A DNA stretch of 64,000 nucleotides from Brevibacterium senegalense (GTDB taxonomy: Bacteria; Actinomycetota; Actinomycetes; Actinomycetales; Brevibacteriaceae), in assembly GCF_000285835.1 (NCBI RefSeq), contig NZ_HE978603.1:250915-314914 (forward strand), read 5' to 3'. Below, piece by piece: positions 15,757-24,630 of the stretch. A program made the position numbers and the translations under genes. The notes beneath the pieces were generated by a model. That model was not told the DNA's origin, did not search any database, and worked only from the letters and a program-made list of their open reading frames with translations. Every line of letters starts with the position of its first letter. Within the stretch, counting starts at the first letter, position 1.

Positions 15757-17055
15757 TCAGCCCTCCGCCTTCGTCTCATCAGCACGCGCAGCGCCACCCG
15801 CGGCCCCGTCACTCTTCCCCGCGATCTCCGCGAGCACCCGCTCGGTGTCCTGCCCCAGCGCAGGCCCCGCGTTCCCCCGTGTCATGCTCGACCGCGAGAA
15901 CCGCATCGGGTTGCCCAGCTGCGCGATCTCGCCCAGCTCCGGGTGCGGCGCCTGCCAGAAGTACTCGCGCGCATGCAGGTGCGCGTCAGTGAAGACCTGC
16001 TCGTAGTCGTTGATGGGGGCGGCGGGCACGCCCACGCGGTTCATCTCCTCGAGCACCTCGTCCACGGTCGTGTCCCGCAGTCGGTCCTCGATGACCGCGA
16101 TGAGAGCCTCCCTGTTCTCCATCCGCAGGGACGGCTCCGCGTACTTCGGGTGGTCCTCCAGGTCCGCGAAGTCGAACGCCTGGCAGAACCGCTTCCACGT
16201 CGCCTGCGCGTTCGCACCGATCGTCACGTGGCCGTCCTTCGCCAGCACCGCCTGGTAGGGCGCCTGCGCCTGGTGCGCGGACCCGTTGGGCCGGCTCACC
16301 ACGCCGGCGCCGAAGTAGCTGCCCGCCTCCCACACAGCCAGCGACACGGCGGACTCGAAGAGGGACACGTCCAGGTACTGCCCGCGCCCGGAGTCCTTCC
16401 GCTCGTGCAGCGCGGACACGATCCCCAGCGCCATGTACAGGGCCGTCGTGAGGTCGGAGATCGGCACGCCCACCTTCGCCGGCGGCTGGTCCGGGAACCC
16501 GGTGATGCTCATGAGGCCGGACCGCGCCTGCGCCATGATGTCGAGTCCGGCCAGCGGTGACAGCGGCCCGTCCTGCCCCCAGCCGGACGCGGATGCGTAC
16601 ACCAGGCCGGGGAACTCGTCCTTGAGGTCGTCATAGCCGAAGCCCATCTTCGTGAGCGAACCCGGCCGCAGGTTCTCGACGAACACGTCCGCCTCCGCCA
16701 GGAGTGCGCGCAGTGCCGCCTTCCCCTCGTCGGACTTGAGGTCCAGGACGATGGACTCCTTGTTGCGGTTGAGCCGCAGGAACGGGCTCGAGTGCCCCTC
16801 CAGGAACGGACCGGACGCCCGCAGCGAGTCCCCCGACCCGGGCGTCTCGATCTTGATGACCCGCGCCCCCATGTCCGCCAGCTGCATCGTCGCGTAGGGG
16901 CCGGCGATGAAAACGCCCACTTCCAGCACGGTCACCCCGGCCAGCGGCCCTGCGGTCCGCTGGTCTGCTGACACCGCCGCCGAGGCCGCGGCCGCCCCGC
17001 CCTGCCCGCTTCCGTCCTGCTGAGTCGAGTTCTGCTCGGTCGAGTCCTGCGTCAT
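15757..17055 (-). CDS. Family III CoA-transferase (CaiB/BaiF)
   Basis: The 432-residue enzyme moves CoA between carboxylic acids. Features are GVTVLEVGVFIAGPYATMQL and LADMGARVIKIETPGSGD at the N-terminus, LNRNKESIVLDLKS, DVFVENLRPGSLTKMGFGYDD, and GLDIMAQARSGLMSITG with the catalytic Asp. The start was set at ATG 17053-17055 behind AGAGGTGG; the first 25 residues are a low-complexity Gln/Ser/Ala leader. It heads the minus-strand pair with the enoyl-CoA hydratase and diverges from the GntR gene, whose candidate operator (17143-17154) lies 88 bp upstream of this start. Confidence 0.9.
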   Translation of the reverse strand: MTQDSTEQNSTQQDGSGQGGAAAASAAVSADQRTAGPLAGVTVLEVGVFIAGPYATMQLADMGARVIKIETPGSGDSLRASGPFLEGHSSPFLRLNRNKESIVLDLKSDEGKAALRALLAEADVFVENLRPGSLTKMGFGYDDLKDEFPGLVYASASGWGQDGPLSPLAGLDIMAQARSGLMSITGFPDQPPAKVGVPISDLTTALYMALGIVSALHERKDSGRGQYLDVSLFESAVSLAVWEAGSYFGAGVVSRPNGSAHQAQAPYQAVLAKDGHVTIGANAQATWKRFCQAFDFADLEDHPKYAEPSLRMENREALIAVIEDRLRDTTVDEVLEEMNRVGVPAAPINDYEQVFTDAHLHAREYFWQAPHPELGEIAQLGNPMRFSRSSMTRGNAGPALGQDTERVLAEIAGKSDGAAGGAARADETKAEG

Positions 17056-17142
17056 CGTCCACCTCTTCGTGTGTGCGTCACTCTGCCTGTGCGGCACGGA
17101 CCGACTGCAGTGGTTCGTCCGTCGCACCCGGCTCGTCCGTCG

Positions 17143-17154
17143 ATTGTCTACAAT
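17143..17154. promoter_or_regulatory. Candidate GntR (FadR-type) operator
   Basis: ATTGTCTACAAT is a perfect inverted repeat (ATTGT/ACAAT, 2-bp centre) between the divergent CoA-transferase and GntR genes. FadR/FCD regulators commonly bind TNGTNNNACNA-like sites, and TTGTCTACAA fits. It ends 29 bp before the likely GntR start, consistent with autoregulation and control of the acyl-CoA genes. Confidence 0.55.
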
Positions 17155-17183
17155 AGTCGAACACGTGAGAGATGAGGACCCCC

Positions 17184-17897
17184 ATGTCACCGACGACGAC
17201 GCCCGGCATGCAGGCCGCTGACGCGCTCATCGAGAGCCCCAGCCTCGCAGAGCTCGCGGCGCAGCGGATCAGTGATCTCGTCTTCCGTGGCGAGCTGCGT
17301 CCGGGCGATCGGCTCATCGAGGAGCAGCTCTGCACACGTCTGGGCGTCTCTCGCGCCCCGGTGCGCGAGGGGCTGCGGATCCTCGAGGGCGCGGGACTCG
17401 TCGTCCGCAGGCCTCGGGCCGGCGTGAGCGTCACTCCCCTGACTCCGCGCGATGTCTTCGAGATCCTCACCTTCCGCGAAGGCCTCGAGCGCATGGCGAT
17501 CGAGCACCTCTACCGGTACACAGACGACGTGGCGGCGATCGACTCGACACCGCTCGACGATTCACTCACGCGACTGGACCGCGCGTTCACGGCCGCGGAC
17601 GATCCCCACGACCGCCTCGAGGCGAGCCACCGCTTCCATTCCGCACTCGTCGCCCTGAGCGGCAACTCACGGATCATGGCCGCCTACGACCTGCTCACGA
17701 TGCAGGTGAAGCTGTGCATGTCCCTGAACCTGCGCACCCGCCAGGAGCAGGAGACCCCGGAGCAGAACGTCGAGCGCCACCGCATCCTGCGGGACGCGGT
17801 CCTCTCCGGCGATCTCACACGAGCCCTGCAGGCGATCACCGACCACGGCCATGACGCGTTCGCTCAGGACGCATTAGAGCGGACGCACGAGAGGTAG
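17184..17897 (+). CDS. GntR family regulator, FCD subfamily
   Basis: The protein has 237 residues. The winged helix at about residues 20-80 reads ISDLVFRGELRPGDRLIEEQ, then LGVSRAPVREGLRILEGAGL. The C-terminal FCD ligand domain has HRFHSALVALSGNSR, ERHRILRDAVLSGD and TDHGHDAF, which supply His residues for the usual metal site. ATG 17184 is preferred because AGGA lies eight bases upstream; an ATG 12 bases earlier is also in frame. It is divergent from the CoA-transferase gene, so an acyl-CoA or carboxylate effector is likely but unproven. Confidence 0.85.
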   Translation: MSPTTTPGMQAADALIESPSLAELAAQRISDLVFRGELRPGDRLIEEQLCTRLGVSRAPVREGLRILEGAGLVVRRPRAGVSVTPLTPRDVFEILTFREGLERMAIEHLYRYTDDVAAIDSTPLDDSLTRLDRAFTAADDPHDRLEASHRFHSALVALSGNSRIMAAYDLLTMQVKLCMSLNLRTRQEQETPEQNVERHRILRDAVLSGDLTRALQAITDHGHDAFAQDALERTHER

Positions 17898-17938
17898 ACG
17901 ACGCCGGGTCGAACCAGTCGTCCAGCATCACCGCACGA

Positions 17939-17980
17939 CACGGGGGCTGTCCACGACCGCACTCGTGGACAGCCCCCGTG
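17939..17980. terminator. Bidirectional hairpin terminator, 18-bp stem
   Basis: Bases 17939-17956 pair perfectly with 17963-17980 around loop CCGCAC. The hairpin lies between the convergent GntR gene (ends 17897) and the 2-hydroxycarboxylate transporter (ends 18003), so it serves both. Confidence 0.85.
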
Positions 17981-18002
17981 ACCATCGTGGCTGCCGATCC
18001 CC

Positions 18003-19373
18003 TCAGACGAACGGCAGCAGGAACGACAGAATGAGGAGCACCAGAGCCCCGCCCAACCGGCTGGAGATCTGCATGAACGGCATGAGTTCGAACCGGTTGG
18101 CGGCGGACAGCACCGCAACGTCGCCGGTACCGCCCATATCCGTCATGCCCAGTCCCACGCAGATCGTCGACTCGATGAAGTACATCTTGACGAGGTAGCC
18201 GAACGCTCCGGCCGCCAGCGCGGCGATGAGGACCGTGCAGAGCACCAGGACCAGGTACATCGGGTCGGAGATGAGCGCCAGCACCGCGCTCACGTCGATG
18301 TACGCGAAGCTGATGCCCACCAGCAGTGCCGGCGTCCACGCCGCGGCGACGAAGGAGAACCAGCCGGATGCCGCGTCCTCGTACGTCTGCGGGAGCAGGC
18401 CGAAGATCTTGATGAGTGCGGCGGCCAGAATCGTCCAGGCGTAGGGGTGGACCGCGGGGACGAAGTGCCCGATGACCTGACCCAATGTGTAGAGGAGCGC
18501 CGCGAAGATGACGCCCACGATCAGCACGTTGAAGCGTGCCGCGGTGGAGCGCTCCGGCATCTTGTACTCGTCCTTGTCGCCCGCCGCCCGGAGCAGATTG
18601 CCCTGACCGTTGAAGCCGGTGAACATCTGGCGGCCGTTCTTGCCCAGGCCGTTGAGGACGCCTGCGATGATGATCGTGAAGATGTTGCCGATGATGACGG
18701 CCGGGATGATCTGGGACAGCGCATCCCCGGCGTCCACGCCCATCTGCGCCGCGTACATCTCCGACATCGGCACCGCACCGGCTCCCACTCCGCCGCCGAT
18801 GATCGGTGCGGCGATGAAGAAGATGCCGTCGAAGAAGCCCCGACCCACCAGGGCGGACAGCGCACCGATACTCGCGAGCACGGTCACGACCATGCCCAGC
18901 AGCGGCACACCGTAGCGGGCACCGGCGGAGATCAGCAGCTTCCGCGGCATGCCCAGGATGCTGCCGGCGATGAGTGCGGAGATGTAGAAGTTGATGAAGC
19001 CGTATCCGCTGGTGAAGTTCGTCGCGGCTTCGACCAGCGCGTCCGGCAGCAGACCCATGCCGGCGATGACGGCAGGCAGGACGACGCAGAGGACCGTGGG
19101 CGCGCCGTAGTCCCGGATGAACGGGATGATGCTGCCCACCCACCACAGGAGGCCTCCCAGGACCATCGTGATGGCGAACCCGGAGATCATCTCGTCCGGC
19201 AGCGCTCCCAGGTAGCCGGCGACGATGAGGACGGCCAGGAGGAGCACGTAGTAGGGCCAGCGGATGCCGGCGATCGTGCCGATCCTCCCACGGCCGTCGT
19301 GCAGGTCCCCTTCGATCTCCTCGACCGGGGTGACCCTCGTCGTCGGTGCTGTCGTGTCTTTCGCGGTGACCAT
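18003..19373 (-). CDS. 2-hydroxycarboxylate transporter (2HCT, CitS/CimH type)
   Basis: The 456-residue protein has about 11 membrane segments. The family signature GGVGAGAVPMSEMYA (first GGxG re-entrant loop) lies mid-protein, and the second half contains ESTICVGLGMTDMGGTGDVA with the basic-residue helix FELMPFMQISSRLGG, where CitS-type carriers hold the substrate-binding Arg. Substrates of the family are citrate, malate or lactate with Na+ or H+. The start is ATG 19371-19373; the N-terminal 35 residues are Thr/Glu-rich and cytosolic. It is divergent from a CitA/DcuS-type kinase and CitB/DcuR-type regulator, which should control it. Confidence 0.88.
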   Translation of the reverse strand: MVTAKDTTAPTTRVTPVEEIEGDLHDGRGRIGTIAGIRWPYYVLLLAVLIVAGYLGALPDEMISGFAITMVLGGLLWWVGSIIPFIRDYGAPTVLCVVLPAVIAGMGLLPDALVEAATNFTSGYGFINFYISALIAGSILGMPRKLLISAGARYGVPLLGMVVTVLASIGALSALVGRGFFDGIFFIAAPIIGGGVGAGAVPMSEMYAAQMGVDAGDALSQIIPAVIIGNIFTIIIAGVLNGLGKNGRQMFTGFNGQGNLLRAAGDKDEYKMPERSTAARFNVLIVGVIFAALLYTLGQVIGHFVPAVHPYAWTILAAALIKIFGLLPQTYEDAASGWFSFVAAAWTPALLVGISFAYIDVSAVLALISDPMYLVLVLCTVLIAALAAGAFGYLVKMYFIESTICVGLGMTDMGGTGDVAVLSAANRFELMPFMQISSRLGGALVLLILSFLLPFV

Positions 19374-19605
19374 CGTCGGTGACCTCTCTCGTTTCCACTC
19401 GTCCCTGAGCGGGCTGGGCTGGCGGCGCGGCCCCGGCCCAGCGTCTGCTGTGACCCGGGCGACACCGAAGTGATGACGGGAACGAGAGTCGCAGACTAGG
19501 ATCGCGATGTCCCGGTTGCGTTCATACTGGTCGCGGGAACCTGCGAAGGCGCGGGTCACGAGAAGCGCACCGCGGACGTCACCGACTGGACGAGGAGAGT
19601 GGACG

Positions 19606-21258
19606 ATGCGTGCGCCTGCACAGCGGCGGCGTCTGTTCTGGGACGGATCCCTGGCCCGCCGTCTCTTCGTCCTCCAGCTGGCACTCATCGTCGCCCTCTG
19701 CCTGGCCTTCAGCGTCGTCATCTACAGCAGGTCCGTGACCGCCTCGTACGAGGCCACGTCCGACCGGGTGCTGGCGATCGCGGAGACCATCGCTCGCACA
19801 CCGTTCGTCGCCGAGGCCGCCCAGACTCCCGATCCCACCGCACGTCTGCAGCCCTATGCCTCGAACCTGCTGGACACGACTGACGTCGACTTCATCACGA
19901 TCATGGACCGCGATCGGACCCGCTTCACGCACCCGGACCCCGCGCAGCTGGGCGAGCCCTACATCGGAAGCATCGGCACCGCACTGACCGGCACCAGCCA
20001 GGTCGAGCAGTACACCGGCACGCTGGGTCCCTCCGTCCGCGCGATCGTGCCGGTCTTCGACGGATCCACGGTCGTCGCGATGGTCGCCGTGGGCGTCACC
20101 CTCGAGACGCTGTCCGTCGCACAGGCGGCTTCCCTGCCGCAGATCGTCGTGATCGCCGGCGTCGCCATCCTGGCGGGCGGCGCAGGCTCCTGGTGGCTCA
20201 GCCGCTACCTGCGCCGTGCGACGCTGGGCTACGGTCCGGAGCACCTGAAACGGCTCTTCGCGTTCTACAACTCAGCGCTGCACTCCCTGCGGGAGGGGCT
20301 CGTCCTGGTCGACGGCGGCGGCCGGATCGTCCTCTACAACGACGTGGCCGCCACGCTGCTGGGACTGCCCGCGGCCTCGGACGGGCAGCCGGTCCCCCTC
20401 GACGAGGTGGAGCTGCCGGACTCCGTGCGCACGCTCCTGACCTCCGGCCGGGACGCCTTCGACGAAGTCCACCTGACCCGTGACCGTGTCCTGGTCCTCA
20501 ATCAGAGCAAGGCCGATCACCCGGACGACGGCCGTTCCCCGGACAGCGCGGTGGAGGGCGCGGTGGCGACGATCCGGGACCACACGGACATCCAGGAGCT
20601 GACCGGCGAGCTCGAAACGATGCGGACCCTGTCCGAGGCCCTGCGCGCACAGACGCACGAGCACGCGAACCGGATGCACACGCTCGCCAGTCTCATCGAG
20701 CGCGGGCGGGGCTCCGAGGCCCTGGCCTTCGCCGTCCAGGACCGCCAGGACGCGCAACGGCTCACCGACGCCTTCGTCGATTCGCTCGACGAGCCGTTCA
20801 TCACCGCGCTCATGATCGGGAAGGCCGCCCAAGCCCATGAGCGCGGGATCGAGCTGACCCTCACCGCCTCCGGCCAGGTTCCGCCCGGCAGCCTCGACGC
20901 CCGGGACCTCGTGACCGTCGCCGGCAACCTCCTGGACAACGCGTTCGACGCCGCCACGGCCTCGGACGAGAGACGCGTCTGGGCGGACTTCACGGCCGCG
21001 GACGGCGAACTCATCATGACGATCGCGGATTCCGGGCACGGGTTCGACGACGATGCGGTCGACTCGATCTTCCATCTGGGGGTGACAGAGAAGTCGGGCT
21101 CCCAGGACCGGCTGGGCCGCGGGTATGGGCTGGTCCTCGTGCGGCAGGCCGTCGCGCGCCTGGGCGGCGACCTGCGCGTCGAGTCCGACGGCGGCGCCAT
21201 CTTCACCGTCACCCTGCCACTCACGGACGGAGGTACGGATGCACACGGAACAGGCTGA
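19606..21258 (+). CDS. Sensor histidine kinase, CitA/DcuS type
   Basis: The 550-residue protein has TM1 at about residues 20-42, then an extracytoplasmic Cache/PDC sensor (FVAEAAQTPDPTARL, DFITIMDRDRTRFTHPDP) typical of CitA and DcuS. TM2 lies at about residues 180-205, followed by a cytosolic PAS domain (LREGLVLVDGGGRIVLYND). The phosphoacceptor helix reads QTHEHANRMHTLASLIERG; the ATPase has NLLDNAFDAA and GRGYGLVLVRQAVARLGG. It senses an external carboxylate and phosphorylates the following regulator. ATG 19606 follows ACGAGGAGAG. It overlaps the regulator gene by 20 bases and diverges from the 2HCT carrier. Confidence 0.88.
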   Translation: MRAPAQRRRLFWDGSLARRLFVLQLALIVALCLAFSVVIYSRSVTASYEATSDRVLAIAETIARTPFVAEAAQTPDPTARLQPYASNLLDTTDVDFITIMDRDRTRFTHPDPAQLGEPYIGSIGTALTGTSQVEQYTGTLGPSVRAIVPVFDGSTVVAMVAVGVTLETLSVAQAASLPQIVVIAGVAILAGGAGSWWLSRYLRRATLGYGPEHLKRLFAFYNSALHSLREGLVLVDGGGRIVLYNDVAATLLGLPAASDGQPVPLDEVELPDSVRTLLTSGRDAFDEVHLTRDRVLVLNQSKADHPDDGRSPDSAVEGAVATIRDHTDIQELTGELETMRTLSEALRAQTHEHANRMHTLASLIERGRGSEALAFAVQDRQDAQRLTDAFVDSLDEPFITALMIGKAAQAHERGIELTLTASGQVPPGSLDARDLVTVAGNLLDNAFDAATASDERRVWADFTAADGELIMTIADSGHGFDDDAVDSIFHLGVTEKSGSQDRLGRGYGLVLVRQAVARLGGDLRVESDGGAIFTVTLPLTDGGTDAHGTG

Positions 21259-21952
21259 ACCGACGTCCATGCGGGTCCTCATCGTCGAGGACGACCCGAT
21301 GACCGCAGAGGCCCACGCGGACTACGTCCACCGGGTGCCCGGTTTCATCGTCGTGGGCCGCTGCGAGAGCGGGCACGAGGTCCTGCCGAAGCTCGAGGAG
21401 TGCGCCGCCGCGGACCAACCGGTCGACATCGTGCTCCTCGACATGAACCTGCGGGACTCGCACGGGCTCGACGTCGCACGGCGCATCACCCAGCACGGCC
21501 ACGACGTTGGCATCATCGCCGTGACCGCTGTGCGTCAGCTGCAGGTCGTCAAGAGCGCGCTGGCCTCCGGGATCTCGCAGTACCTCATCAAGCCCTTCAC
21601 CTTCGCGGTGTTCCGGGAGAAGCTGGAGAACCAGCGGGAGTTCCGCCTCGACCTGGCCGGCAGCGGCGACCTGGCGACACAGGACTCGGTCGACCGCGCC
21701 ATGAGCGCACTGCGCGCCACACCCCGCACGCGTCTGCCCAAGGGACTTCTCGAAGAGACGCTCGAGACCGTCTCGAGCGCGATGCGGCAGGCCGAGACGG
21801 CGCTGTCGGCGGCGGAGATGGGCGAACGCCTCGACCTCTCCCGCGTGACCGTGCGTCGCTACCTCGAACACCTGGCGGAGACCCGGCAGGTCGTCAAGCA
21901 GCCGCGGCACGGGACCCCCGGCCGGCCGGAGTACGAGTACCGCTGGCGGTGA
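21239..21952 (+). CDS. Response regulator, CitB/DcuR type
   Basis: The protein has 237 residues. The receiver domain, residues 10-130, has LIVEDDPMTAEAHADYV (acidic pocket), IVLLDMNLRDSHGLD (phosphoacceptor Asp), the AVTAV switch Thr and YLIKPFTFAVF (conserved Lys). The output domain reads SAAEMGERLDLSRVTVRRYLEHL, a helix-turn-helix of the CitB kind. The start at 21239, with GGAGG before it, overlaps the kinase gene, so the two are translationally coupled. The likely target is the 2HCT promoter in the 232-bp divergent gap (19374-19605). Confidence 0.9.
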   Translation: MHTEQAEPTSMRVLIVEDDPMTAEAHADYVHRVPGFIVVGRCESGHEVLPKLEECAAADQPVDIVLLDMNLRDSHGLDVARRITQHGHDVGIIAVTAVRQLQVVKSALASGISQYLIKPFTFAVFREKLENQREFRLDLAGSGDLATQDSVDRAMSALRATPRTRLPKGLLEETLETVSSAMRQAETALSAAEMGERLDLSRVTVRRYLEHLAETRQVVKQPRHGTPGRPEYEYRWR

Positions 21953-21986
21953 GACTCTGCTTGTCCGGCCCCGTCGACGAGAGGAA

Positions 21987-23048
21987 TCAGGTCGACGCGG
22001 ATCGTGGCGGAACAGTCTTTCCCGCGTTCACCTGCGTGTTGTCTGCGGTGCTCATCGATCCCGTTGACCCGGAGCCGGTCACGAGAGTGGTGTCCGCGTC
22101 GTCCTCGTGGAGGGGCACTCTCGTGGGAGGCTCCTGTCGCCGCTGTGCCAACAGATCACCCCATTTGACGAGTGCGATCCCGACGAGGATGACACCTCCG
22201 CCCAAGAATTGCTGCCGGGTGAGGAGTTCGCCGAGGAGGATGAATGCGGCGACTGCAGAGGCGGGCACTTCGATGAGGTTCACGAACGACCCCACGGTGG
22301 CTCCGAGGTAGCGCAGACCGATGAAGCCGCAGACGTACGCCCCCACGGTGAACACAACCAGCAGGACGGCGGGCACGAACCAGGACATGCGCGTGCTTGC
22401 GAAGTCGACGCTGGCGTTGGCGAACTGGGCAGGCATGACGTGACTGAGATTGATGACGAGCACGGCGAGCGCGCCCGCAGTCATACCCAGTCCGGTGAAG
22501 GCGATGGGTGGTATCGCGATGGCTTGCTGTGACGCCGTGAGGAAGTAGAACGCGAAGCACGCCGCCGCGCCGACAGCCATGAAGACACCGAACCAGCTCA
22601 GTGACGAGTTCTGGAAGTCGAGCACCAGCAGCACACCGATCAGCGAGATGACGACGCCGATGCCCGTGACCGCGCCGGGACGCTGGCGCGTGCGCGCCCA
22701 CAGCCAGAGAACAACGATCAACGGGGCACCCATCACTTCCAGCAGCACGGCGATGGCGACGCTGAGATGCTCAACTGCGAGGAAGAAGAACGCCTGCACC
22801 CCGGCCATCGAGACCACACCGTATGCAGCGACCGACCTCCAACTGCGTCGCACCTCGCCCCAGCGTCCGCGAAGGGCGATCAGGGTGGGAATCAGCATGA
22901 TCAGCGCTGCACCGCTCAGCCTGGTCAGCACCACCGACCCGGGCGTCCAGCCGATCTCATAGAGAGCCTTGGCCACCGGGCCGGACACGGCGAAGAAGAG
23001 CGCTGAGGCCAGCATGAACACGAATCCAACCACCACGCGAACGTGCAC
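21987..23048 (-). CDS. EamA/DMT-family transporter
   Basis: The 353-residue protein has ten membrane segments forming two EamA repeats. The first repeat includes FFAVSGPVAKALYEIGWTP, the second FAFYFLTASQQAIAIPPIAF and VPASAVAAFILLGELLTRQQ, where GExLT is characteristic of the family. About 50 residues after the last helix form a Thr/Ser-rich cytosolic tail. EamA proteins usually export amino acids or metabolites. The start at 23048 was accepted as the first ATG before helix 1. It is divergent from a CGNR regulator, with a strong palindrome in the shared promoter. Confidence 0.85.
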   Translation of the reverse strand: MHVRVVVGFVFMLASALFFAVSGPVAKALYEIGWTPGSVVLTRLSGAALIMLIPTLIALRGRWGEVRRSWRSVAAYGVVSMAGVQAFFFLAVEHLSVAIAVLLEVMGAPLIVVLWLWARTRQRPGAVTGIGVVISLIGVLLVLDFQNSSLSWFGVFMAVGAAACFAFYFLTASQQAIAIPPIAFTGLGMTAGALAVLVINLSHVMPAQFANASVDFASTRMSWFVPAVLLVVFTVGAYVCGFIGLRYLGATVGSFVNLIEVPASAVAAFILLGELLTRQQFLGGGVILVGIALVKWGDLLAQRRQEPPTRVPLHEDDADTTLVTGSGSTGSMSTADNTQVNAGKTVPPRSAST

Positions 23049-23090
23049 GGAACCATTCCTTCGAGTCGACCCAGACAGCAGCTATCAAAC

Positions 23091-23107
23091 TATAGACACT
23101 GTCTATA
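23091..23107. promoter_or_regulatory. Palindromic operator TATAGAC-N3-GTCTATA
   Basis: This perfect 7-bp inverted repeat with a 3-bp centre lies 43 bp upstream of the EamA start and 71 bp upstream of the CGNR start, in an AT-rich patch unlike its surroundings. It probably overlaps one promoter. The adjacent CGNR-type regulator is the obvious candidate to bind it. Confidence 0.6.
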
Positions 23108-23178
23108 ATCTTACCTGGAGATGAAAGACATGCGCTACCGCCTCATAGCATCGGATCTCGCTGGGGTAGCGTAGTGTC

Positions 23179-23733
23179 ATGCGCTTCAGTCACGATATTC
23201 AGGCGAACCTGTCCATGCTGGTCGATCTGCTGAACACGGGGCCCGGGGTGGAGAGCCCTGACGATCGGCTCGCTGCGCCGGAGGACCTGGAGCGCTTCGT
23301 CACCCTGCACGACTTCACCGGGTCATTGGAGGCCTCGGCGTTCGATGTCGCGGCCGTCGCGACTCTGCGCGAGCGCTTCCGAGTCGTTCTGGACGGTGAT
23401 GTGACCGCGGTGGTCGACGCCATCAACTCGACATTCCGAGAGATCCGCACGTTCCCGCAACTCGTGCGTCACGATGAATGGGATTGGCATCTGCACGCCG
23501 CGGGAAACACCGCCCCTCTGGGCGAGCGCGTCGCTTCTGACATCGCACTGGTGCTGACCGACCTGATCCGCTCAGGCGATCTGGGACGACTCAGCACGTG
23601 TGCGGCGGACGACTGCACCGCGGCGCTCGCCGATCTGACGAAGAACAGATCGAAGCGATTCTGCGACCTGCGCAACTGCGCCAACCGCGTCCATGTCGCG
23701 ACCTACCGCGCCAAGCAGTCTCAGCGCGGATGA
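23179..23733 (+). CDS. CGNR zinc-finger/ABATE-type regulator
   Basis: The 184-residue protein has the two-part layout of the CGNR family. An N-terminal ABATE-like helical domain (DLLNTGPGVESPDDRLAAPE) probably binds a ligand. The C-terminal finger has CAADDCTAALADLTKNRSK and FCDLRNCANRVHVATYR. The usual CGNR motif is CANR here, and two CxxxxC pairs supply four Cys for zinc. Members are transcription regulators. It is divergent from the EamA transporter, so a regulator-exporter pair is likely. Confidence 0.8.
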   Translation: MRFSHDIQANLSMLVDLLNTGPGVESPDDRLAAPEDLERFVTLHDFTGSLEASAFDVAAVATLRERFRVVLDGDVTAVVDAINSTFREIRTFPQLVRHDEWDWHLHAAGNTAPLGERVASDIALVLTDLIRSGDLGRLSTCAADDCTAALADLTKNRSKRFCDLRNCANRVHVATYRAKQSQRG

Positions 23734-23827
23734 GCGTGCAGCAGCGGCTCACGTTCCTGAACGCGACCGCTGCGCCCCCTCGATGCTCGATTCGGCCGCT
23801 CACCGCTCTCCCGCTGCACCAGTCCGC

Positions 23828-24604
23828 TCACCGCCGACGCCGGCGCGCGATCACCGCCACGAGGAGCACGACGCAGGCTGCGACCCCTGCCGTCCAGGTC
23901 AGCATCGCGGACTCGAACTGCCCGGACGCACGGCCCGCCCCGATCCACGCGAGACCCCATGCCATCGACAGGGCCGGCGCCAGCCGACCGTGCGTCCGGA
24001 GGGCCAGAGCGACGCCGATGCCGCCCGCCACGATGAGAATGGCAACGGCCAGGAGTTCCCAGCCCGCGAACGGCTCCGTGACCCACCCGGAGATCCACGC
24101 AGAGATGTTGGCGACGGTCGCCACGCTGACCCAGCCCAGGTACAGGCCGAGGGTGCCGTCGGTCACCAGAGCGTCCGCCCATCCCGATGCGTGTGACGCG
24201 TGCAGCAGCAGGAGCATCCGGATGAGCACCAGCAGCAGGGCGACGATGACGACGACACTGCCCGCGACCAGTCCCAGCTGCACGCTCCAGATCCACGCGG
24301 CGTTCAGCAGCGCGGAGGCGATGGCCCACGGACGCAGCGCGCGGTGCCGTTCAGACCGCCGGGGCGCGGGGAAGAGCTGCCAGACCGCGTAGCCGATGAG
24401 CCCCAGGTAGATGACGCTCCAGATGCTGAATGCGGGTCCGGCCGGCGACAGGGGCGTGCCGTCGGAGGAGAAGGCACCACCCGCAGCCTGCGAGATGGGG
24501 GTCCCTCCCACGGCGCCGCTGCCCACGAACGCCGTGACGATCGACACCGCCACGGCGAGGACGGTGATGACCGGCACCGTCACGGCACTCATCCGCTGCT
24601 GCAT
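23828..24604 (-). CDS. TspO/MBR-related membrane protein
   Basis: The 258-residue protein has seven or so hydrophobic segments. PLSPAGPAFSIWSVIYLGLI and the many Trp residues match the tryptophan-rich TspO/MBR group, although it is longer than classical TspO (about 160 residues). TspO homologues in photosynthetic and carotenoid-producing bacteria act in tetrapyrrole transport and stress or light response. ATG 24602-24604 was chosen for its strong GGGAGAGG site; an ATG overlapping the photolyase stop (24634) is also possible. It is the last gene of the crtB-idsA-phr operon, which fits a light or singlet-oxygen role. Confidence 0.7.
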   Translation of the reverse strand: MQQRMSAVTVPVITVLAVAVSIVTAFVGSGAVGGTPISQAAGGAFSSDGTPLSPAGPAFSIWSVIYLGLIGYAVWQLFPAPRRSERHRALRPWAIASALLNAAWIWSVQLGLVAGSVVVIVALLLVLIRMLLLLHASHASGWADALVTDGTLGLYLGWVSVATVANISAWISGWVTEPFAGWELLAVAILIVAGGIGVALALRTHGRLAPALSMAWGLAWIGAGRASGQFESAMLTWTAGVAACVVLLVAVIARRRRR

Positions 24605-24630
24605 TCTGACCTCTCCCACGTGCTGCGCTG

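Noticed and set aside
14474-16006. 510-codon plus-strand open frame across the threonine aldolase leader and enoyl-CoA hydratase
   Set aside because: It is antisense to two well-supported genes, and its repeated EKCEVEAHAR stretch is only the translation of the 30-bp tandem repeats.
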